64,000 nt of DNA from Rhodospirillales bacterium BBD 1991-14 (GTDB lineage: Bacteria > Pseudomonadota > Alphaproteobacteria > Kiloniellales > Kiloniellaceae), in contig LYSY01000003.1 in NCBI GenBank assembly GCA_001657395.1, positions 692,996 through 756,995 on the forward strand, written 5' to 3'. Below the pieces are notes generated by a model. The model was not told where the DNA came from and ran no database searches. It was given only the letters and a program-made list of their open reading frames with translations. The position numbers and the translations under genes were made by a program. Below, in pieces: positions 42,243-50,356 of the stretch. The stretch's first letter is position 1, and each line of letters begins with the position of its first letter.

Positions 42243-43670
42243 ATGCCTTCTCCCTTGTCCCCCGTTACCCGACGCCGCGCCCTCCTTGGCGGCCTTGCCC
42301 TCTCGGCCATCGGGATTGGCGCGCCTCTGTCCCGGAGCTTCGCGGCGGCGCCGCGCAGCCTGACCGCCGGTCCCGGCGAGGCGCTGCTCCTGGAAAAGGG
42401 GCAGCCGAAAACGCGGATCTGGCTTTATGACGGCACATCACCCGGCCCGATCCTGCGCGCCCGCCAGGGCGAGGAGGTCTTCGTCCGGCTGAAGAACGAC
42501 CTGCCGCAGCCGACCACGGTCCACTGGCATGGCATCCGCATCGACAATGCCATGGACGGCGTCGCCGGACTGACCCAGGACCCGGTGCCGCAGGGAGAGA
42601 CCTTCGACTACCGCTTCACCGTGCCCGATGCGGGCACCTTCTGGTACCACCCCCACAACCGCTCCTGGGAGCAGGTGGCCCGCGGCCTCTATGGCCTGCT
42701 GATCGTCGAGGAGGCGCAAGGCGGAGCTCAGCACGACAGGGATATCGCCATCGTCGCCGACGACTGGCGGCTGGGCGAGGACGGGCAGCTCGACGAGGCC
42801 TCCTTCGGCCACATGCGCGACTGGAGCCATGCCGGACGCCTCGGCAACACCCTCACGCTCAACGGCCAGGACCGGCTCGACATTCCGGTCAATCACAACG
42901 AATACCTACGCTTACGCCTCTGCAACACCTGCAACGCCCGCATCCTGGAGCTGCGGATCGAACACCCCGGTATCCGGCTCGTCGCCGAGGACGGACAACC
43001 GGTGCCGCCCCGCGACCTCATCGACGGCTACATTCGCCTGGCCCCGGGTGAGCGCGCCGATCTCTTCATGCACATGGGCCTTGATCCGGGCAGCACGGCG
43101 GCCATCACCGAAGTCAGCGGCGATCAGCGCCTGGAGGCGGGACGCTTCGTCTATCATCCGACGAACCGCCTGGCCTATCGCGCGCCGCCCGTTCTCGGCC
43201 TGCCCGCCAATCCGCTCCCGTCCAGGCTCGACCTCGGCTCGGCTCTGGCCGTCGATCTGCTGATGGAGGGCGGTGCCATGGGCACCCTCGCCGAAGCCGT
43301 CCACAAAGGCGAGACGAAAGGCATCCGCGAACTGGTGCGACAGGGCCTGGTCTGGTCCTTCAACGGTACCGCCGGCATGGCGGAGGCGCCGCTCTTCGCC
43401 GCTGCGCTGGGCCGCACCGTCACGGTCGACCTGCGCAACGACACCCGCTGGCCCCATGCCATGCATTTCCACGGCCACCACGTGAAGGTGCTGGAGCGCA
43501 ACGGCCAACCGAGCGGATCAGATGCCTGGAAGGACACGGTTCTGGTCGACCCCCTGGAATCCGCCAAGGTCGCCTTCGTCGCTGACAATCCCGGCAAGTG
43601 GATGCTCCACTGCCACATGCTGGAGCACCAGGCCGCCGGCATGGCGACCTGGTTCACTGTGGGGATCTAG
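42243..43670 (+). CDS. Periplasmic multicopper oxidase
   Basis: A 475-residue three-domain copper oxidase exported by the Tat route (TRRRALLGGLALSAIGIG). All four copper-binding clusters are present: TTVHWHGI, FWYHPHNRS, WPHAMHFHGHH and the type 1 site HCHMLEHQAAGM with a Met axial ligand. The ATG at 42243 has GGAG six bases before it; a GTG at 42204 overlapping the previous stop (GTGA) is an alternative. It resembles CueO/CopA-like or FtsP-type oxidases. Its stop codon lies inside repeat copy 1. Confidence 0.88.
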   Translation: MPSPLSPVTRRRALLGGLALSAIGIGAPLSRSFAAAPRSLTAGPGEALLLEKGQPKTRIWLYDGTSPGPILRARQGEEVFVRLKNDLPQPTTVHWHGIRIDNAMDGVAGLTQDPVPQGETFDYRFTVPDAGTFWYHPHNRSWEQVARGLYGLLIVEEAQGGAQHDRDIAIVADDWRLGEDGQLDEASFGHMRDWSHAGRLGNTLTLNGQDRLDIPVNHNEYLRLRLCNTCNARILELRIEHPGIRLVAEDGQPVPPRDLIDGYIRLAPGERADLFMHMGLDPGSTAAITEVSGDQRLEAGRFVYHPTNRLAYRAPPVLGLPANPLPSRLDLGSALAVDLLMEGGAMGTLAEAVHKGETKGIRELVRQGLVWSFNGTAGMAEAPLFAAALGRTVTVDLRNDTRWPHAMHFHGHHVKVLERNGQPSGSDAWKDTVLVDPLESAKVAFVADNPGKWMLHCHMLEHQAAGMATWFTVGI

Positions 43671-43807
43671 CGCGTTTTCGACTGACGTCGAATTCGGTTC
43701 CAGCCCGCTCCCCTCCCGGCCACCCATAGGATACTGGCCCCTGGAGTACTGGGGGTGGCCGGGAGGGGGAGCGGGCCGGTGCCGTCAAACCCAGAAAGAC
43801 TCTAGCG
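43667..43807. repeat. Hairpin repeat family, copy 1
   Basis: An intergenic element of about 140 bases beginning and ending with CTAGCG. The core arms are 43703-43725 and 43753-43776 (GCCCGCTCC..GGCCACCC and its complement, one base bulged) around a loop starting ATAGGATACTGGCCCC. It fills the gap between two convergent genes, and the CTAGCG at each end supplies the TAG stop of each gene. It could act as a bidirectional terminator. Copies 2 and 3 are at 50257 and 62371. Confidence 0.85.
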
Positions 43808-44545
43808 GTACTCGGGATTGGGATAGTCAAAGCGGCAGCCGGCGTCCCAGAGGGAGCGCTGGTTTCCGTGGACGGGGAAGCCGCCGGCGTCCTTCAGCAG
43901 GCGTGCCAGGTGCATCACGTTCCAGGTGAGGAAGGTGGTGTTGCGGTTGGTGAAGTCGTTCTCCGGGCCGCCGGAACCTTCGTCCATGTAGGAGGGGCCC
44001 GGTCCCGCCTCGCCCAGCCAGGCGGCATCGGCCTGGGGCGGGATGGAGTAGCCCAGGTGCTGCAGCGAATAGAGGATGTTCATGGAGCAGTGCTTGGCGC
44101 CGTCCTCGTTGCCGGTCACCAGGCAGCCCCCCACCTTGCCGTAGTAGGCGTACTGGCCGGCTTCGTTGAGGTCGCTGGAGGAGGCGTAGAGACGCTCGAT
44201 CACCTTGGTGCAGACGGAGGACTTCTCGCCCAGCCAGATCGGCGTGGTCAGCACCAGGATGTCGGCGGCCTCGACCTTGGCATAGATCTCCGGCCAGGCG
44301 TCCTTCTCCCAGCCGTGCTCGGTCATGTCCGGATAGACGCCGTAGGCGATGTCATAGTCGACCGGGCGCAGCACCTCGACGCCGACGCCGCTCTTTTCCA
44401 TGATCGCCCGCGAGATGTCGATCAGCCCCTGGGTGTGCGAAAGACCCGGGCTGGGCTTCAATGTGCAGTTCAGGAACAGCGCCTTCAAACCGCTGAAATC
44501 CCATGTCTTTTGATCACACCAGCTTTCTTGAAGGTCGTTCAGCAT
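43802..44545 (-). CDS. Flavodoxin-like NAD(P)H-dependent reductase
   Basis: A 247-residue protein of the NADPH-dependent FMN reductase/flavodoxin superfamily, start ATG 44545. The FMN phosphate loop region reads LFLNCTLKPSPGLSHTQGLI and the flavin-binding ADILVLTTPIWLGEKSSVCTKVIERL follows, then YYGKVGGCLVTGNEDGAKHC. Such proteins reduce quinones, azo compounds or flavins. It is divergent from an ECF sigma gene 226 bases away, so it could be a target of that sigma; this is inference. Confidence 0.82.
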   Translation of the reverse strand: MLNDLQESWCDQKTWDFSGLKALFLNCTLKPSPGLSHTQGLIDISRAIMEKSGVGVEVLRPVDYDIAYGVYPDMTEHGWEKDAWPEIYAKVEAADILVLTTPIWLGEKSSVCTKVIERLYASSSDLNEAGQYAYYGKVGGCLVTGNEDGAKHCSMNILYSLQHLGYSIPPQADAAWLGEAGPGPSYMDEGSGGPENDFTNRNTTFLTWNVMHLARLLKDAGGFPVHGNQRSLWDAGCRFDYPNPEYR

Positions 44546-44620
44546 GGTCCGCCGTCCCTTTCCCAGTCGATCTGATGAATGCGGGGGAATCCCCGGCTTG
44601 ATGCACCGGCTCCGTCGGCG

Positions 44621-44631
44621 GTTACAGTAAC
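44621..44631. promoter_or_regulatory. Palindrome GTTACAGTAAC between reductase and ECF sigma genes
   Basis: A perfect 11-base palindrome (arms GTTAC/GTAAC) in the divergent intergenic region, 76 bases before the reductase start. It is a candidate operator for an unidentified regulator. Confidence 0.3.
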
Positions 44632-44771
44632 ATCGCACCCCTGCAGCATCGCAACACTTCAACCTTGAGCGGCGAACGACGACGCCCGCGGATCCCGGCC
44701 ATGGCCCGACGCGGCTAATCAGCCTGGGCTGTTTTCTCCGTCAGCCTTGCGGGCTAGGCTGTCCGGCGGGG

Positions 44772-45425
44772 TTGGCTAATGAGCCGAGACGGCGGACCGG
44801 GGTGGTGTTGCAGAAAGAGCCGGGGGGCTGCGGGCCTTTCAACGACGAGGAAGAGCTCCTGGCGGGCCTGAAACGCGGGGAGCGCGGTGCGGTTTCCCGT
44901 TTCGTCGCCGACAACATCGGCCGCATGCGGGCGGTGGCGGCGCGCTTGGTCAAGGACGAGGATCTGGCCGAGGACTGCGTCCAGGAGGCTTTCATCAAGG
45001 CGCTGAAGAACATCGATCGCTTCGAGGGTCGCGCCAAGCTGAGGACCTGGCTGCACCGCATTACGGTCAACGAGGCGCTGATGGTGCTGCGCAGCCGCAA
45101 GCGCCTTGCGGAAGACCTCATCGATCCTCTGCTGCCCGACTTCGACGAGAATGCCTGCCGGCTGGAAGCGCCCTGGACCAAGCGTCTGTCAGCGGAGGAT
45201 ATTCTCAGCCAGGCGGAACAGCGGGCCCTGGTGCTGTCGAAGATCGACGAACTGCCCGAGAGCTACCGTATCGTGCTGATGCTGCGCGACATCGAAGAGC
45301 TTGACACGGCAGAGGTGGCCGATGCTCTCGGCATTACGGAGGGCAACGTGAAGGTGCGCCTGCACCGCGCCCGCTCCGCGCTGAAGAAGCTCCTCGAGCC
45401 CCTCCTGCGGGGAGAAGCGCCATGA
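44772..45425 (+). CDS. ECF-type RNA polymerase sigma factor
   Basis: A 217-residue extracytoplasmic-function sigma factor. Region 2 reads LVKDEDLAEDCVQEAFIKALKNIDRF with RTWLHRITVNEALMVLRSRKR; region 4 is LPESYRIVLMLRDIEELDTAEVADALGITEGNVKVRLHRARSALKK. The start is uncertain: TTG 44772 or GTG 44802 fit, and no strong ribosome site is seen. Its stop overlaps the anti-sigma start in an ATGA, so the two are a coupled pair. Confidence 0.9.
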   Translation: MANEPRRRTGVVLQKEPGGCGPFNDEEELLAGLKRGERGAVSRFVADNIGRMRAVAARLVKDEDLAEDCVQEAFIKALKNIDRFEGRAKLRTWLHRITVNEALMVLRSRKRLAEDLIDPLLPDFDENACRLEAPWTKRLSAEDILSQAEQRALVLSKIDELPESYRIVLMLRDIEELDTAEVADALGITEGNVKVRLHRARSALKKLLEPLLRGEAP

Positions 45426-45745
45426 CACCGAGCTACGGAAGCAGGGCCTGGCGCTTCATGAAGGGGCTCATGCTGCGCAATCTGCCCCTGATGATCACCT
45501 GCCGGGAGTTCGAGGACTTCCTTCTCGACTACCTGGAGGGCAACCTGCCGCGCGGGCAGCGCAGGATCTTCGATCTCCACCTGGCGATCTGCCGCGAGTG
45601 CCGCGACTACCTGGCCGCCTACAAGGAAACCATGGCGCTCGGCAAGCGGGCCTTCGACGATCCGGAAGCAGCCCTGCCGGAGAACGTGCCTGAGGACCTG
45701 GTCACGGCGGTTCTGGAGGCGCGGCGCCCGGATTCCGAAAAGTAG
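45422..45745 (+). CDS. Soluble zinc-binding anti-sigma factor
   Basis: A 107-residue protein with the zinc anti-sigma signature H-x3-C-x2-C (HLAICREC) and an upstream Cys (ITCREFEDFLLDYLEG). There is no membrane span, so the signal must be sensed in the cytoplasm, as in RsrA- or ChrR-type redox switches. It overlaps the sigma gene by four bases and probably holds it inactive. Zinc release or disulfide formation is the expected trigger. Confidence 0.87.
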   Translation: MTPSYGSRAWRFMKGLMLRNLPLMITCREFEDFLLDYLEGNLPRGQRRIFDLHLAICRECRDYLAAYKETMALGKRAFDDPEAALPENVPEDLVTAVLEARRPDSEK

Positions 45746-46012
45746 TCGCGAAGCCGGTGTCATCCGACCGTCATTGAAGCCAATCCTTCGCCCCGCGGGC
45801 CGGAAGCCGTTGTGCCGGGCGTTCCGGCAGGCTTGAATACCGGCTGTAACCCGGCGCGCGGCTCTGCCATCTGACTTGCCGCCGGCACAAGCCATCAGAA
45901 GCCCGCAGCCGCAAGGTGGGCCACAGAAAGAGGATCTTGCCCTTTGGTGCGCCTGCGGAGGTTCCGCGGGAGCTTGACGTTCGACCTGATGCGCCTGTTA
46001 TGGGAGATCCCG

Positions 46013-46756
46013 ATGACGCCCGATGAGATCCTGGCCCTGCCGTCGATGCCACCCGGCAATCCGAGCTACCCAACCGGCCCCTACCGCTTTGTCTCGCGCG
46101 AATACTTCGTCATCATCTACGAAAGCGACCCTGAAGCGATCCGCCGGCTGGTGCCGGAGCCGCTGGAGCCGGACGGCTCCGGCCAGGTCTACTACGAATG
46201 GATCAACATGCCCGACAGCTCGGGCTTCGGCTCCTACGTGGAGTCCGGCGTGGTGATCCCCTGCCGTTTTCAGGGCGAGGCGGTCAACTACACCGCCATG
46301 ATGTTCTTGAACGACGAGCCGCCGATTTCGGCCGGCCGCGAGATCTGGGGATTTCCAAAGCGCTGGGGCGAGCCGCACCTGCGCGTCGAAACCGACACCC
46401 TGACCGGCAGCCTGCACTACGCCGGCCAACTGGTCGCCCTCGGCACCATGGGCTACAAGCACGAGAACCTCATCAAGGACCCGGCCAAACGCAACGAGGC
46501 CCTGAAGAAGACTCAGGTCAATCTGAAGCTGCTGCCCTGCGTGACCGGCAAGCCACTGGTCGCCCAGCTCGTCGCATACAATCTGGAAGACATCGACGTG
46601 AAGTTTCACTACGGCGGGCCGGCGCGCCTGCATCTGGTTCCCCATGTGAACGCCCCGGTGGCGGACCTGCCGGTCCGCAAGATCGTCGGCGGACGACACT
46701 ATAAGGCGGACCTGACGCTGCCCTTCGGCCGCGTTGTCCATGACTACCTCGCCTGA
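46013..46756 (+). CDS. adc: Acetoacetate decarboxylase
   Basis: A 247-residue enzyme converting acetoacetate to acetone and CO2. The Schiff-base lysine is Lys116 in REIWGFPKRWGEP, and the adjacent glutamate-bearing VYYEWINMP and MMFLNDEPPISAGRE are family motifs. The start ATG 46013 has GGGAGA upstream. It is followed 40 bases later by a 3-hydroxybutyrate dehydrogenase, so it may drain acetoacetate formed by that enzyme. Some family members instead act in hydration or aldol reactions, so activity should be read with care. Confidence 0.87.
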   Translation: MTPDEILALPSMPPGNPSYPTGPYRFVSREYFVIIYESDPEAIRRLVPEPLEPDGSGQVYYEWINMPDSSGFGSYVESGVVIPCRFQGEAVNYTAMMFLNDEPPISAGREIWGFPKRWGEPHLRVETDTLTGSLHYAGQLVALGTMGYKHENLIKDPAKRNEALKKTQVNLKLLPCVTGKPLVAQLVAYNLEDIDVKFHYGGPARLHLVPHVNAPVADLPVRKIVGGRHYKADLTLPFGRVVHDYLA

Positions 46757-46796
46757 GCACTGCTCCGGCGCCCTTACCTTTCAGGAGCAAGCATCC

Positions 46797-47579
46797 ATGA
46801 CCCAAGGCAAAAACGCCATCATCACAGGATCCACCAGCGGCATCGGCCTCGGCATTGCCGAGGCCATGGCGGCGGCCGGCATGAACGTCATGCTGAACGG
46901 CTTCGGCGACGCCGGTGAGATCGAGGCCCTGCGCAGCCGCCTTGCCGAGAGCCACGGCGTAAAGGTCGCCTACAACGGGGCCGATATGACCAAGCCGGAG
47001 GAGATCGAGGCCCTGGTGACGGAGACCGTCAGCACCTTTGGCCAGGTCGACGTGGTGGTGAACAACGCCGGCATTCAGAATGTCCAGCCGATCGAGGAGT
47101 TTCCGACCGCGAAGTGGGACGCCATCCTGGCCATCAACCTGACCAGTGCCTTTCACACCATCCGTCTGACACTGGGCGACATGAAGGCGCGCGGCTGGGG
47201 CCGCGTGATCAACCTTGCCTCCGCCCACGGGCTTGTGGCCTCGCCCTTCAAGTCGGCTTACGTCGCCGCCAAGCACGGCATGCTGGGGCTCACCAAGACG
47301 GTGGCGCTGGAAGCGGCCGAACACGGCGTCACGGTGAACGCCATCTGCCCCGGCTACGTGCTGACGCCCCTGGTCGAAAAGCAGATCCCGGACACCGCCA
47401 AGGCGCGGGGGATCAGCGAGGAGGCCGTTGTGAAGGACGTCATTCTCGGCGGCCAGCCGACCAAGGAATTCGTCACCACCGAGCAGCTCGGCGGCCTGGC
47501 GGTGTTCCTTTGCACGGATGCTGCCGCGTCGATCACCGGTGCTGCCCTGCCGGTGGACGGCGGCTGGACGGCGCAATGA
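46797..47579 (+). CDS. bdhA: 3-hydroxybutyrate dehydrogenase
   Basis: A 260-residue short-chain dehydrogenase interconverting 3-hydroxybutyrate and acetoacetate with NAD. Features are the nucleotide loop ITGSTSGIGLGIAEAM, NNAGIQNVQPIEEFP, the catalytic Ser-Tyr-Lys with SAYVAAKHGMLGLTK, and the family-specific tail YVLTPLVEKQIPDTAKARGI and LPVDGGWTAQ. AGGAGCAA precedes the ATG. The stop overlaps the patatin gene in an ATGA. Confidence 0.95.
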   Translation: MTQGKNAIITGSTSGIGLGIAEAMAAAGMNVMLNGFGDAGEIEALRSRLAESHGVKVAYNGADMTKPEEIEALVTETVSTFGQVDVVVNNAGIQNVQPIEEFPTAKWDAILAINLTSAFHTIRLTLGDMKARGWGRVINLASAHGLVASPFKSAYVAAKHGMLGLTKTVALEAAEHGVTVNAICPGYVLTPLVEKQIPDTAKARGISEEAVVKDVILGGQPTKEFVTTEQLGGLAVFLCTDAAASITGAALPVDGGWTAQ

Positions 47580-48616
47580 ACGCCGCCGCCGGGAAAGGGC
47601 GGCGATCGATCAACCTGGCGCTCCAGGGCGGCGGCGCCCACGGCGCCTTTACCTGGGGCGTGCTGGACCGCGTTCTGGAGGACGACCGCCTGCAGATCGA
47701 GGCGATCTCCGGTACCAGCGCCGGCGCCATGAATGCCGCCGTCGTCGCCGACGGCATCATGGCGGGGGGCCCCGAGGGTGCCCGCCGCTGTCTGCGCCGT
47801 TTCTGGAAAGCGGTCAGCGATGCCGGGCGTTCAAGCCCGATCCAGCGCAACCCGGTCGACGTCTTCATGGGCAACTGGAGCCTCGACACCTCGCCCAGCT
47901 ACCTTTTCTTCGACCTGCTGGGCCGCCTGGCATCGCCCTATGAACTGAACCCGCTCAACCTCAACCCGCTGCAGGATCTGATCGACGAGACGGTGGACTT
48001 CGCGCGGGTGCGCAGCTGCGACCGCATGAAGATCTTCATCTCCGCCACCAACGTGGAGACCGGGCGGGTCAAGGTGTTCGACCGCAAGCAGCTGACCGCG
48101 GAGATGGTGATGGCCTCCGCCTGCCTGCCCTTCCTCTTCCAGGCGGTGGAAATCGACGGCGTGCCTTACTGGGACGGCGGCTACATGGGCAATCCCGTCC
48201 TCTTCCCGTTCTTCAACGACTGCCTTTCCAGCGATGTCGTCATCGTTCAGCTCAACCCGGTCATGCGCAAGGGGGCGCCCCGCTCGGCCCGGGAGATTCT
48301 CAACCGCGTGAACGAGATCACCTTCAACTCCAGCCTGCTGCGGGAGTTTCGCGCCATCAACTTCGTCTCGCGTCTGCTGGACGAGGGCAAGCTGGACCCG
48401 GCGGACTACAAGCACGTCCTCGTGCACCGCATCGAGGGCGAAGACGAAATCAAGCCGCTTGGCGCATCCAGCAAGCTGAACGCCGAGTGGGTGTTCCTGC
48501 AGCACCTTTTCGAGATCGGCTATCGCCGCGCCGATGCCTGGCTGGAGGAGAACTTCGATCATCTCGGGGAGCGCGCCACCGTCGACCTGCCTGCCATGTA
48601 CCAGGGGGAGACCTGA
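47576..48616 (+). CDS. Patatin-like phospholipase/esterase
   Basis: A 346-residue serine hydrolase. The oxyanion loop is LALQGGGAHGAF (residues 14-25), the nucleophile is Ser48 in SGTSAG, and the catalytic Asp is in YWDGGYMG, so the Ser-Asp dyad is intact. There is no signal peptide. Patatins next to bdhA are found in several polyhydroxybutyrate-storing alphaproteobacteria, suggesting action on granule lipid or polymer, but this is not shown by sequence. Confidence 0.86.
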   Translation: MNAAAGKGRRSINLALQGGGAHGAFTWGVLDRVLEDDRLQIEAISGTSAGAMNAAVVADGIMAGGPEGARRCLRRFWKAVSDAGRSSPIQRNPVDVFMGNWSLDTSPSYLFFDLLGRLASPYELNPLNLNPLQDLIDETVDFARVRSCDRMKIFISATNVETGRVKVFDRKQLTAEMVMASACLPFLFQAVEIDGVPYWDGGYMGNPVLFPFFNDCLSSDVVIVQLNPVMRKGAPRSAREILNRVNEITFNSSLLREFRAINFVSRLLDEGKLDPADYKHVLVHRIEGEDEIKPLGASSKLNAEWVFLQHLFEIGYRRADAWLEENFDHLGERATVDLPAMYQGET

Positions 48617-48653
48617 AGCGCGCGCGATGGCAGGAGCCGGAAACAGAGGCGGC

Positions 48654-48689
48654 GACGCCACGCTGTCTAAGGGGAAACAGCGTGGCGTC
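48654..48689. terminator. Bidirectional hairpin between convergent genes
   Basis: GACGCCACGCTGT (48654-48666) and ACAGCGTGGCGTC (48677-48689) form a perfect 13-base stem with a ten-base loop between the patatin gene and the convergent EF-hand gene. There is no T-run on either side, so termination strength is uncertain. Confidence 0.55.
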
Positions 48690-48756
48690 CGGCGCCAGAG
48701 AGCTCTTGGGGGAAGGGGGGGCAGCCCTCGGACGCATCCAAACCGGTCTTGCCGCC

Positions 48757-49290
48757 TTACGAACGATCGTCTTCGTCGTAGTCGTCGTCATCCTGCCAAC
48801 GGCCGCGGCGAAAGTCGGAGCGGTCGATGACGCCGTCCTCGTTACGATCCATCCGCTGCATGGCTCTGTCCAAGGGCCGGTTCACCTCGGCCAGGGTGAT
48901 CTGCCCGTCGCCGTCGGCATCGAAACGCTGAAAGCCGTCGACCATGCGCTCGCGCATGAAGTCGAGCCAGAGGCTTTCGAACTCCGCCAGGCTGAGCGCC
49001 TGATTGTTGTCGGCATCGAAGCTCGCGAAGCTGTTGTCGCGCACCTGCTCGATCTCGGCGCGGCTGACAGCCCCGTCGTTGTTGCTGTCGAAATAGTTCA
49101 GCATCATGCGCATGCCGCCGCCGCGCCGGCCGTGCCCGCCGAAGCCGTGGCCGCCGCCGTAGGCCTGCTGACTGAACTGCGCCGGACCGCCGTGGCCGCG
49201 CCAGCCGTCGGAAGCCTTGGCAACGACACCCGCGGCACCGAGCGAAAGAACAACAGCACTGGCAACGGCGATCTTGGTAGCCTTTTTCAT
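48757..49290 (-). CDS. Exported EF-hand calcium-binding protein
   Basis: A 177-residue protein with a signal peptide (MKKATKIAVASAVVLSLGAAG), a Gly/His-rich linker (GGGHGFGGHGRRGGG) and four EF-hand loops: 68-79 DSNNDGAVSRAE, 92-103 DADNNQALSLAE, 124-135 DADGDGQITLAE and 148-159 DRNEDGVIDRSD. Loops 1, 3 and 4 keep the calcium ligands; loop 2 has Asn/Gln replacements. The tail is strongly acidic (DDDDYDEDD). An ATG at 49299 is an alternative start. It is divergent from a two-component system. Confidence 0.88.
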   Translation of the reverse strand: MKKATKIAVASAVVLSLGAAGVVAKASDGWRGHGGPAQFSQQAYGGGHGFGGHGRRGGGMRMMLNYFDSNNDGAVSRAEIEQVRDNSFASFDADNNQALSLAEFESLWLDFMRERMVDGFQRFDADGDGQITLAEVNRPLDRAMQRMDRNEDGVIDRSDFRRGRWQDDDDYDEDDRS

Positions 49291-49510
49291 CGAGAACATC
49301 CTCACTTCTGGTCTTTCGGGATCACTGGGCTGCTCTCTAGATAGGCCCAGGATGTCGCAAAAGTTCGTCAGGCCCACGGCCTGTCTGTCGCAAGCAGTGT
49401 CAGAAGCGGTCCCTGACACATTTGGTTACACTTTTTCCGGGCCCCGGACGCCGTGCCGCCCTATAGGTATTCGTGAAACTGTTGCAAACCCGGGCAGCGA
49501 TCAGGAACCG

Positions 49511-50233
49511 ATGGAGCCAACGCCGCACATCCTGGTGGTCGACGACCACCGCGACATCCGCGACCTGCTGGGCAAGTACCTGGCCAAGAACGGGCTGCGG
49601 GTGAGCCTCGCCGAGAACGCAGCCGCGGCCCGGCGCCTGATGAAGGCCGCGGCCATCGACCTGGTGGTTCTGGACATCATGATGCCCGGGGAGGACGGCC
49701 TGGCGCTCTGCCGCGACCTGCGCGCCACCTCCACCGTGCCGGTGATCCTGGTAACCGCCATGACCGAGGAGATGGACCGGGTGGTCGGCCTTGAGATCGG
49801 CGCCGACGACTACGTCACCAAGCCGTTCAATCCGCGCGAGCTGCTGGCACGGATCAAGGCTGTGCTCCGGCGCAGCAACGCCGTGCCCCAGGCGCGCGAT
49901 AACCTGCCGGAGGGGCGCCTGCGCTTCGACCGCTGGCGGCTGGACTCGGAGCGGCGCGAACTGCTCGATGAGGACGGCCTTGCCGTCGCCCTCAGCACGG
50001 CGGAGTTCAACCTGCTTTCCGCCTTTTTGAAACGCCCGGGCGTAGTGCTGTCCCGCGAGCAGCTGCTCGATCTGACCAGCGGCCGGGCAGCGCAGGTCTT
50101 CGACCGCAGCATCGACAACCAGGTCAGCCGCCTGCGCAGGAAGATCGAGGCCGACCCCAAGCAGCCCCGGCTGATCAAGACGGTCTGGGGCGGTGGCTAT
50201 CTCTTCGCCGCTTCGGTGGGGGAGGAAAGTTAG
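49511..50233 (+). CDS. OmpR-family response regulator
   Basis: A 240-residue regulator with receiver (acidic pair VVDDHRD, Asp55 in VVLDIMMPGEDG, Lys in DDYVTKPFNP) and winged-helix output (LSTAEFNLLSAFLKRPG, VSRLRRKIE, KTVWGGGYLF). The start ATG 49511 follows CAGGAA. It resembles OmpR itself in the GGGYLFAASV end. Its kinase gene lies 123 bases downstream, separated by repeat copy 2. Confidence 0.92.
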   Translation: MEPTPHILVVDDHRDIRDLLGKYLAKNGLRVSLAENAAAARRLMKAAAIDLVVLDIMMPGEDGLALCRDLRATSTVPVILVTAMTEEMDRVVGLEIGADDYVTKPFNPRELLARIKAVLRRSNAVPQARDNLPEGRLRFDRWRLDSERRELLDEDGLAVALSTAEFNLLSAFLKRPGVVLSREQLLDLTSGRAAQVFDRSIDNQVSRLRRKIEADPKQPRLIKTVWGGGYLFAASVGEES

Positions 50234-50256
50234 TATGGTCTTGCTGCGCATACCTC

Positions 50257-50336
50257 CGGTTCCAGCCCGCTCCCCCACCCGGCCACCCATAGGATACTCG
50301 TGTTGGGTGGCCGGGTGGGGGAGCGGGCCGGTGCCG
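50257..50336 (+). repeat. Hairpin repeat family, copy 2
   Basis: Core only (80 bases). Perfect 24-base arms at 50265-50288 and 50305-50328 (GCCCGCTCCCCCACCC.. and complement) enclose the loop ATAGGATACTCGTGTT. Relative to copies 1 and 3 the T-A pair in the arm is replaced by A-T on both sides, a compensatory change. It lies between the co-directional response regulator and kinase genes. Confidence 0.85.
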
Positions 50337-50356
50337 CTTCGCGAGAGGCAACGCTG

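Noticed and set aside
44721-44741. CAGCCTGGGCTG followed by TTTT as a terminator before the ECF sigma gene
   Set aside because: The stem is five bases with a two-base loop, too small to be credible.
45974-46001. TTGACG with TGTTAT, 16 bases apart, as a promoter for acetoacetate decarboxylase
   Set aside because: The implied transcription start would fall after the ribosome-binding site, leaving a leader too short for the GGGAGA to be used.
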